NCBI GenBank assembly: GCA_947589215.1
Contig: CANQCL010000016.1
Coordinates: forward strand, 1 to 38,147
Direction of reading: 5' to 3'
Length of the DNA: 38,147 nt
Origin: an uncultured Clostridia bacterium
GTDB lineage: Bacteria > Bacillota > Clostridia > Oscillospirales > Ruminococcaceae
Every line of letters starts with the position of its first letter. Position 1 is the first letter of the stretch. Below are positions 33,162 to 38,147 of this stretch, one piece after another. A program made the position numbers and the translations under genes. The notes beneath the pieces were generated by a model, which was not told the DNA's origin, ran no database searches, and worked only from the letters and a program-made list of their open reading frames with translations.

Positions 33162-34415
33162 CTACCTTTCAAAATTATTATTTTTTGAGCGTTTTCCACG
33201 CTCTTGTGGCTGTGTTTTCGGCGCAGGAATCGACTCATAAAGAATGCTTTTTTCCTGCTTTTTGAACCTCTCAAGGATACTATCAATAAATTCTTTGACC
33301 GCTTTGGGCGCCGCTTTTAACGCTTCAAGATACGGTCTGCACTTTTCCGTCAGCTCAGATAAAGCTGTTTTTAGCCGTGAAACTTCCGACTGTAATGACC
33401 ATATCTGCCTTGTTAGATACCGATTTTCTTCCTGTAATTTCTTTGTTTCAGATACCGCTGAGTAGCTTTGTTTTGCAAGGGTTGTCAGCTTCTCGTAATC
33501 ATCAGCCGACACGGTATATTTGCCCGTAAAAGATTTTTTTCCTGAGTTATCAATCTCACTAAAGGTCATAAACGAATGATGATTATCGTTATAGCGGACA
33601 GTTTCAGAGGCAATTTTCTGCTGAATGTCTGCAAGCCTTTTTTCATCCTGCTGTATTTTATACCCTAGCGAAGTTAAGTTTTCGGCGGTACTTCCACGCT
33701 CGCCACGGATGAATCCGTTAAAACCTGCTTCCTGCATATGCTCATAAAACTTGTCCTGCAATATGCTGTAGGAAGCGTGATAGACTTGCTTTCCTTTGCT
33801 GTTCAGAATCGGATTTCCGTTTTCATCAAGAGCCTTTTCAGACTTCCATTTCTTTGAATGACTCACTTGATGAATGACCTCTTTCACCTTTCCAACCAGT
33901 TCAGGATCTTTACATAGTTTCGTCCAGCGCACCTCTTTGTCCACCACTGGCAGAGCCATAATATGCAAATGGTAATGGTAAATCGGTCTACCGTACTTCT
34001 CAGTCATTGCTGTATTCAATTCGTCAGCGTACATTACAGCAGATACGATATTGTCTTTACCGTAAAGCTTTTCTGCAAAATGGAAAGCTTCTTCGTAGAA
34101 TCGGCAGGCATATTCATAGCCGCCGTTCTGCTCGAAATAGTCGGTATTTACATCCATAATCATCTCATCAAAGACTGTTGCATTGGATTTCAAACCTTTC
34201 AAAGATACCATTCATTCGGCAATCATTTTGTCAAGATGTTCGTTATAGGTCAACTCTCCGCTGCTCTTAAAACTCACATTCATAGGCGTGCGTGAGAGGT
34301 CAACATTCATATTTTCATAACTGTCATTTTTACGCTCGATGTGTCGCTCGAACTTGCCAACCGTCGCTTTTGTACGAGTTTCAATACGGGCGACACTGAA
34401 GTTTTGTTTTGCCAT
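33162..34415 (-). pseudogene. MobV/Pre-type relaxase, interrupted by TGA
   Basis: A 418-codon frame broken only by TGA at 34212-34214 and immediately followed by ATG. N-terminal part: MAKQNFSVARIETRTKATVG to EHLDKMIAE. After the stop: MVSLKGLKSNATVFDEMIMD, then YEYACRFYEEAFHFAEKLYG, the metal-binding YHYHLHIMALP (HxH), and a coiled-coil tail. Family members have Gly at the stop position (AEGxVSTRGLK), so GGA to TGA is the likely change. Loss of the N-terminus would remove conserved strands. It lies just downstream of oriT copy 2, as required for mobilization in trans or cis. Confidence 0.75.
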
Positions 34416-34444
34416 TTTCTCACTTCTTTCCGCAGGTGTATTTT

Positions 34445-34535
34445 CGGAGAGCCGCAGTTACGCACCTTTTTCAAAGTGCGTAACCCACTATGACACTTTC
34501 AGCGCTTTGGCTGTAAAGATGTCGTGGGCTCTCCG
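34445..34535. other. oriT-like region, copy 2
   Basis: CGGAGAGCC (34445-34453) pairs with GGCTCTCCG (34527-34535), a perfect 9 bp. TTACGCAC (34458-34465) and GTGCGTAA (34476-34483) form a hairpin beside CATAGTGGGTTACGCA (minus strand), resembling MobV-type nick regions. GACACTTT (34492-34499) pairs with AAAGATGTC (34515-34523) with one bulge. It sits directly upstream of the relaxase start. Confidence 0.65.
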
Positions 34536-34605
34536 AGGGGCTAAGAACACCTTTGAAAAGGTGCTCTCTGCACTCTCCACCAAACTTTATTACTTCCCGA
34601 AAAAA

Positions 34606-34645
34606 AACATTGCAAGATTGCAGATGTGCCTGCCTTTGCAATGTT
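34606..34645 (-). terminator. Terminator of RepA-like gene
   Basis: AACATTGCAA (34606-34615) and TTGCAATGTT (34636-34645) are perfect 10-bp arms. Read leftward they are followed by a run of seven or eight T, just after the ATPase stop at 34662. Confidence 0.75.
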
Positions 34646-34661
34646 GCAACCTTGAATAACT

Positions 34662-35624
34662 TCACTCGTTTTTTTCGGAAAGCTGCCAGTACCACTGACT
34701 GCCCTCTTTAACCGATTGTATATTCAGTGCTTTCTTTGCTTCATCCATTACACGCTTGGAGATTCCTATCGCCTGTGCTTTCTTTGCCAATTCTTTCTGT
34801 GGGTATTTACCCTTTGAAAGATACTCAAGGATTAAATTTTCTGCCTGTTCGGATTTCTTCTCTTTTGGAATACCGCTTAACAGATCATCAACCGAGATAT
34901 CGTAATGCCCAAGCCAGCTGAAGCCGTTTTCTTTATCCAGTTCAAAGGCAATCGCTTCACCTTCGGGTGCAAGGGAAGACTTGTCCTGCACCATCACTCT
35001 GACCTGCGGATTGTCTTTAATTCTTCCGACAATCAAAACACTTCTTGCCGAAGCCTGAAAGTCAATGGAACCAAGTCCACGGTAGGAAGATTTATTTCCG
35101 CTTCCCTTATTCATATGACCAACGAGCAGAACTGCACAGTCATATTTTTCTGCGATTCTTCCCAGCTGTGCCATCATATTGCGGACTTCATTGGCGTTGT
35201 TCATATTGATATTAGCGCCGACATACGCTTGTATCGGGTCAAGAATTACCACCCTTGCACCGACCTCTATGATTGCTTTTTCAATGCGTTCATCAAGCAT
35301 ACTGAGTACGGCTTCCGATTCATCTATAACTTTGATTTGAGTGCAGTCTGCCTCATCCGCTTCCAACCTCGGCTTGATGGTATCTTCCAGTCCGTCCTCA
35401 GCTGTTTGATAGATAATCTTTACTGCCTCACGCTCGGTATCGTCATAGGGCAGTGCTTCTCCCTTTGAGAGAAGCGCCGCCAGTCTCAATGCCAAAGTTG
35501 TTTTACCCTCACCGGGATCACCTTGAATGATTGTGATTTTCCCGTATGGAATATATGGATACCAAAGCAAGTTTACTTCCTTACTCTGTACTTCATCCAT
35601 ACTGATAATTTTAAGTTCAGCCAT
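34662..35624 (-). CDS. RepA-like AAA_25 replicative ATPase/helicase
   Basis: 320 aa RecA-fold ATPase of the AAA_25/RepA family: Walker A GDPGEGKTTLA (about 35-45), Walker B RVVILDPIQAYVGA (about 124-137), GHMNKGSGNKSSYRGLGSID (about 170-190) and ASARSVLIVGRI, ending in a winged-helix-like region (LEYLSKGKYPQKELAKKAQA). Plasmid RepA helicases and the similar proteins of mobilizable elements unwind the replication origin. The SD AAAGGCGG precedes ATG 35624. It lies between mobC and oriT/relaxase, all leftward, suggesting that the element replicates or did so after excision. Confidence 0.85.
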   Translation of the reverse strand: MAELKIISMDEVQSKEVNLLWYPYIPYGKITIIQGDPGEGKTTLALRLAALLSKGEALPYDDTEREAVKIIYQTAEDGLEDTIKPRLEADEADCTQIKVIDESEAVLSMLDERIEKAIIEVGARVVILDPIQAYVGANINMNNANEVRNMMAQLGRIAEKYDCAVLLVGHMNKGSGNKSSYRGLGSIDFQASARSVLIVGRIKDNPQVRVMVQDKSSLAPEGEAIAFELDKENGFSWLGHYDISVDDLLSGIPKEKKSEQAENLILEYLSKGKYPQKELAKKAQAIGISKRVMDEAKKALNIQSVKEGSQWYWQLSEKNE

Positions 35625-35705
35625 TTATACCACCGCCTTTCAAAAGAAGAACATTGATATTTTGGAGATTATTGTGTATACTGTAAGTGTTACATTTAGA
35701 TGATG

Positions 35706-35749
35706 ACTGCCTTTCATCTGTGCCAACAGATGATGTTCGGGCGGTCATT
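35706..35749. repeat. Nested hairpin between mobC and repA
   Basis: CATCTGT-GCCA-ACAGATG (35715-35732) is nested within GACTGCC (35706-35712) and GGGCGGTC (about 35739-35746). It lies in the mobC-repA gap, so it may be an attenuator or a replication-origin structure. Confidence 0.45.
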
Positions 35750-35755
35750 TCTTTT

Positions 35756-36074
35756 TTATTCTCCATTCGCACTCTCTCCTTTCAGTCCGTGCATTGTAAA
35801 AGCGATAAGGTCAATGGTGTCGAGCAGTTCCGTTTGGACATTCTCACCAGCGGAAATACGCTGTAATTCCTCAAGGATAAATGCCATCTGCGTTTTCAGC
35901 GCCTTATAAACTCTCGGGTTCGGCTGAACTACTACCTCACGCCCCATACATTTGCGGTAACAGTATTCCTGTTTCGGCAGTCCCGAAAGAGCAACGGCTC
36001 TGTTCAGTTCTTCCTGTTCTTCGGGAGATACCCGAAATGCCACAGTTTTTTTCTCTAGCGATTTTTGCGGTCAA
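35756..36074 (-). CDS. mobC: MobC-like accessory protein (copy 2)
   Basis: The core of 95 aa reads MAFRVSPEEQEELNRAVALS, GREVVVQPNPRVYKALKTQM, LLDTIDLIAFTMHGLKG, a MobC-type relaxosome protein with a ribbon-helix-helix-like N-terminus. The likely true start is TTG at 36074 (TAKIAREK), matching copy 1, but a run of seven A (six in copy 1) puts it out of frame with FRVSPEEQ. The core frame has a GTG near 36043 but no SD. So it is either a one-base homopolymer frameshift, a read error, or a shortened protein. First gene of the leftward mobC-repA-relaxase-tnpV module. Confidence 0.7.
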
Positions 36075-36130
36075 GGTTTTTAGTTCCTTTCGTATTCCAA
36101 TTTTTTTGCCATCTCTGCTTACTTAGATGG

Positions 36131-36250
36131 AAAATTGACTTAAATTATTTACATAAATTTCTTCGCATAGAACCTAAGATTGATAATGAACTGCAAGAAT
36201 TAAAATATATAAATAAGTCAATAAACGCACTATCCGATATATTTATATAA
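36131..36250 (+). pseudogene. Orphan C-terminal coding-like tail, copy 2
   Basis: Reads LNYLHKFLRIEPKIDNELQE, then LKYINKSINALSDIFI-stop, with a terminator 15 bases on. It is the same as the tail at 20110-20227. No start or SD is attached. Confidence 0.35.
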
Positions 36251-36265
36251 AATAAGTACAAACGC

Positions 36266-36305
36266 AAAAAAGCATTACCGACTGCAAAAGTCAGTAATGC
36301 CTTTT
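36266..36305. terminator. Terminator in direct repeat, copy 2
   Basis: GCATTACCGACT pairs with AGTCAGTAATGC (11 of 12 pairs, GCAAA loop) with A and T runs at its sides. It follows the orphan tail. Confidence 0.65.
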
Positions 36306-36422
36306 AGATTTATTCAAATAAAACTGCAAGCTGTAGAAAATCCACAATAAATGCATTTTTCATCTTGCTATCATTTTGCTTTCAAATTGGGAATTCAGTC
36401 GAAAATCCAGTAGTTTTGCAGG

Positions 36423-36438
36423 TTATTTCCATTCACTC
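36423..36438. other. att-like core e (diverged)
   Basis: TTATTTCCATTCACTC, identical to core c, as expected for the second copy of the direct repeat. Confidence 0.4.
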
Positions 36439-36474
36439 CCCGAAATCAATTTTAAACGCTTTTGTTTATGAAAT

Positions 36475-36546
36475 TTAGCAGAGCGTATCTACATTATTTG
36501 TATTATCGATAAAGAATGCGCTATCCGATTTTTTGTTGCATTGTGT
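36475..36546 (-). pseudogene. Integrase C-terminal relic 4
   Basis: Reads QCNKKSDSAFFIDNTNNVDT then LC-stop, aligning with relics 1 and 2. Upstream it has been replaced by the Ntn hydrolase gene. Confidence 0.5.
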
Positions 36547-36556
36547 TGCCTAGAAT

Positions 36557-37267
36557 TTATATTAGATTTTCTTTCTGCAGCCACCGTGTTTCATCTGGTG
36601 TAACCACAAGAATGTCAACCTTTCCCCCAACAGTCTCAACAACATTTTTAAAACGCATAGTTTGAATTGTTGTTTCAACAGCATACCTCGCAAAATCAAC
36701 AGCATCTTGCAAAGTAAAATATTCCCACAAAATATTTTCAAAGGGCAGGTCTATATACTTTCCATCAGGCATTTTGACAGCCACATTTTGTATTAACCGA
36801 GTAAGTGTAAATGTTTCACCGTCCCAAGAAGCGCCCTGACTGGACGTATCAACCTTTTCAATTTTTTTGCTTTTTACATTAACTTTATAGAGCAGTTGTT
36901 GCTTTCCAGAATCAGTCACACCATATCCGGCTACAAAAAAATGTGTATCTGGTATTTGAGGCAGCCCTTGAAAATAATCTGTAATAATTTGTGGCATATT
37001 TTCGACTTTACAGTCTGGTCTTACTTTTTCTCGAATCATTTCTTGAATAAAGCCCGTTATTGGCTTACCCAACAAAGAGGCATCACCACACGTTGATATG
37101 CCTGCATTATTAGGACAAATAAATGTTTTGTCCGTTGAATTTGTCGTATGTATACCAATCCGCTGAATGATTTTATCTTCTGAGGCCATTGTATTGGTAT
37201 ATGTTGTTCGACGATCACTTGCAAGCACAATACCTTCATTAACATGAACTGCAACTAAAAAGGACAT
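36557..37267 (-). CDS. Proteasome-like Ntn hydrolase with N-terminal Ser
   Basis: 236 aa. The N-terminus MSFLVAVHVNEGIVLASDRRTT matches proteasome-beta/HslV-type Ntn hydrolases. If Met is removed, Ser becomes residue 1 and the conserved Asp falls exactly at position 17; a Lys occurs at 31, near the catalytic Lys33 of relatives. FICPNNAGISTCGDASLLGK is the second conserved strand-turn block. The start therefore exposes the nucleophile without a propeptide. The SD is weak (AGGAATGAG). It lies alone between integrase relic 4 and att core f. A housekeeping proteasome role is unlikely in this lineage; a cargo hydrolase or protease is suggested. Confidence 0.7.
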   Translation of the reverse strand: MSFLVAVHVNEGIVLASDRRTTYTNTMASEDKIIQRIGIHTTNSTDKTFICPNNAGISTCGDASLLGKPITGFIQEMIREKVRPDCKVENMPQIITDYFQGLPQIPDTHFFVAGYGVTDSGKQQLLYKVNVKSKKIEKVDTSSQGASWDGETFTLTRLIQNVAVKMPDGKYIDLPFENILWEYFTLQDAVDFARYAVETTIQTMRFKNVVETVGGKVDILVVTPDETRWLQKENLI

Positions 37268-37291
37268 TTGTATCTCTCATTCCTATTTTAT

Positions 37292-37304
37292 TTATTCCCA
37301 CTTG
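37292..37304. other. att-like core f
   Basis: TTATTCCCACTTG lies two bases past the MBL hydrolase stop and separates it from the Ntn hydrolase gene. One base differs from cores d and g. Confidence 0.45.
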
Positions 37305-37306
37305 TA

Positions 37307-38068
37307 CTATATATGTATCTTAAACTCCCCAAAATCAAACACGCCGTTACCTTGCCGCAACTTGCCTTTCTGATATAAGGACTGAAACGCATTTACAATT
37401 TCGTCAATCAAAGAAACTGAAATATTAAGCTGATGATGTGCCGGAAATATTCTTTGTGGGCTCAACGCTTTTACCTTTTCAACAGAACGCATAAATGCAA
37501 GCGGATCGGTAGTTGGATAAAAGGCGTCCAAACACCCTTTATAAATCAAATCACCGGAATACAGCCATCTTCTACCCTGCTCATAAAAACAGCAGTGTCC
37601 AGGCGAATGTCCGGGAGTATGCAAAACTTCAATCTGACGTCCGCCAATATCAATAATATTTTTATCAGTCAAAACTATTGTTGGCACACCTTGAAATAAC
37701 TCATAATTGTCTATATCAAAGTCGTCAGGTAAAACACAGTGGTCAACAACCATTTCTTTCACAGTTTCTAACGGCAAAGGAAACTTGCCATTTAACCAAT
37801 CCATTTCTGCACTATGGACATAAAAATCCGAAAAATATTTATGTCCTCCGATATGATCCCAATGAATGTGTGTTGCAACTGCAGTAACAGGTTTATCAGT
37901 TAAATTTATAACTTCATCATATATGTTTGAAATACCAACTCCAGTATCAATCAGCAAACTTCTCTCATTTCCATTTAACAAGTAGCAATGTGTTTCTTCC
38001 GGGTGATGGTATTCACTGATAACATAAGTTTTTGTGTCTATTTTATCTATTGTAAACCAGTCATTCAT
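37307..38068 (-). CDS. MBL-fold metallo-hydrolase
   Basis: 253 aa from ATG at 38068; ten upstream in-frame codons (to 38098) run through the att core and are not considered coding. Zinc motifs: THIHWDHIGG (H67, H69, D71, H72), HTPGHSPGH (H154), YSGDLIY (D173) and FPAHH near the end. This is the glyoxalase II/lactamase-like fold that hydrolyses thioesters, lactones or similar substrates, with no specific substrate evident. The C-terminus (KGKLRQGNGVFDFGEFK) is repeated as a relic at 12818-12990. It is bounded on both sides by att-like cores f and g, as a one-gene cargo unit. Confidence 0.85.
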   Translation of the reverse strand: MNDWFTIDKIDTKTYVISEYHHPEETHCYLLNGNERSLLIDTGVGISNIYDEVINLTDKPVTAVATHIHWDHIGGHKYFSDFYVHSAEMDWLNGKFPLPLETVKEMVVDHCVLPDDFDIDNYELFQGVPTIVLTDKNIIDIGGRQIEVLHTPGHSPGHCCFYEQGRRWLYSGDLIYKGCLDAFYPTTDPLAFMRSVEKVKALSPQRIFPAHHQLNISVSLIDEIVNAFQSLYQKGKLRQGNGVFDFGEFKIHI

Positions 38069-38070
38069 AG

Positions 38071-38083
38071 TTATTCCCACTCG
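38071..38083. other. att-like core g
   Basis: TTATTCCCACTCG, identical to core d. On the minus strand it reads CGAGTGGGAATAA, 2 bases before the MBL start codon, so its GTGGGA may serve as that gene's SD. The preceding GTC would extend the guaA-like reading to VEWE-stop. Confidence 0.55.
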
Positions 38084-38147
38084 ACAACTACTAATCAATT
38101 TTGTTTAGAGATTATTATTTGTCGTGTATGTAGGTCTTTTGATTATT
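38084..38147. other. Right edge, no gene seen
   Basis: The sequence beyond core g does not encode a GuaA C-terminus on the minus strand, so another element or intergenic DNA follows outside the window. Confidence 0.4.

Larger units (their letters stand above)
36072..36546. repeat. Long direct repeat, copy 2
   Basis: Second copy of the about 490-bp segment at 20050-20535, in direct orientation, with the same internal order: mobC start, orphan tail, terminator, TGCTATC motifs, att core, integrase tail. Confidence 0.75.

Noticed and set aside
5760..34217. TGA decoded as an amino acid (alternative code)
   Set aside because: Three genes have in-frame TGA, but TGA ends AbiEi (overlapping the AbiEii start), the 104-aa accessory gene, the CfrBI methylase and the mobC relic normally. 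Expected residues at the in-frame TGAs also differ (Gly in the relaxase, Trp in an integrase relic).

Overview
The DNA is AT-rich. The gene content (SleB-type wall hydrolase, BspA-like leucine-rich surface protein with an Fn3 tail, DUF6061, TnpV, Tn4451-like mobilization genes) suggests a gut Clostridia, probably Ruminococcaceae/Oscillospiraceae. No rRNA, tRNA or CRISPR array was seen. TGA is used as a normal stop codon (for example 25900-25902, 23583-23585), so in-frame TGAs are read here as lesions, not recoding.

Layout. 1-4450 looks like ordinary chromosome: wall hydrolase, LRR/Fn3 surface protein divergent from an XRE regulator, MmcQ/YjbR protein. From about 4.6 kb to the right end the window is a stack of integrated mobile-element remnants. 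Seven copies of an att-like core (TTATTCCCACTCG or variants) lie in one orientation at 4601, 10284, 20406, 24946, 36423, 37292 and 38071. The core resembles the 3' end of guaA (reverse complement ends GAGTGGGAATAA, encoding EWE-stop). Three cores sit just downstream of a relic C-terminus of one integrase family. Mobilization modules (mobC, oriT, relaxase, tnpV) recur at 9.5-10, 18.4-20.1 and 32.8-36.1 kb, and about 490 bp is directly repeated at 20.05 and 36.07 kb.

The cargo is mostly defence: (1) 4.9-9.3 kb, a fused relic of an HTH gene and a 5mC methyltransferase, then a ParB-like / AAA-TOPRIM / Dam operon; (2) 10.6-12.6 kb, an AIPR abortive-infection gene coupled to a 52-aa ORF; (3) 13.0-16.6 kb, an HTH-regulated operon of three proteins I do not recognise (556, 177 and 364 aa); (4) 20.5-22.9 kb, DUF1883-TIR, a beta-flower protein with Pro-Ala-Arg repeats, and a broken TIR/deoxyribosyltransferase-like gene; (5) 23.0-24.4 kb, a decayed CfrBI-type restriction-modification pair; (6) 24.66 kb, a 55-aa Cys protein with its own promoter and terminator; (7) 25.2-32.7 kb, AbiE followed by a type III restriction-modification operon whose methyltransferase has a membrane-spanning N-terminal extension and which carries a TM/coiled-coil protein, a DUF6338 protein and a GYQP-repeat protein; (8) 36.5-38.1 kb, a proteasome-like Ntn hydrolase with a penultimate Ser and an MBL-fold hydrolase.

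Many genes are broken (parB-like, relaxases, one mobC clearly and one possibly, TIR, CfrBI, AbiEii, DUF6338, tnpV copy 1, IS transposase). The region is therefore an accreted, partly decaying defence hot spot. The best candidates for undescribed systems are the 13.0-16.6 kb operon, the ParB/ATPase-TOPRIM/Dam trio and the membrane-linked type III system.
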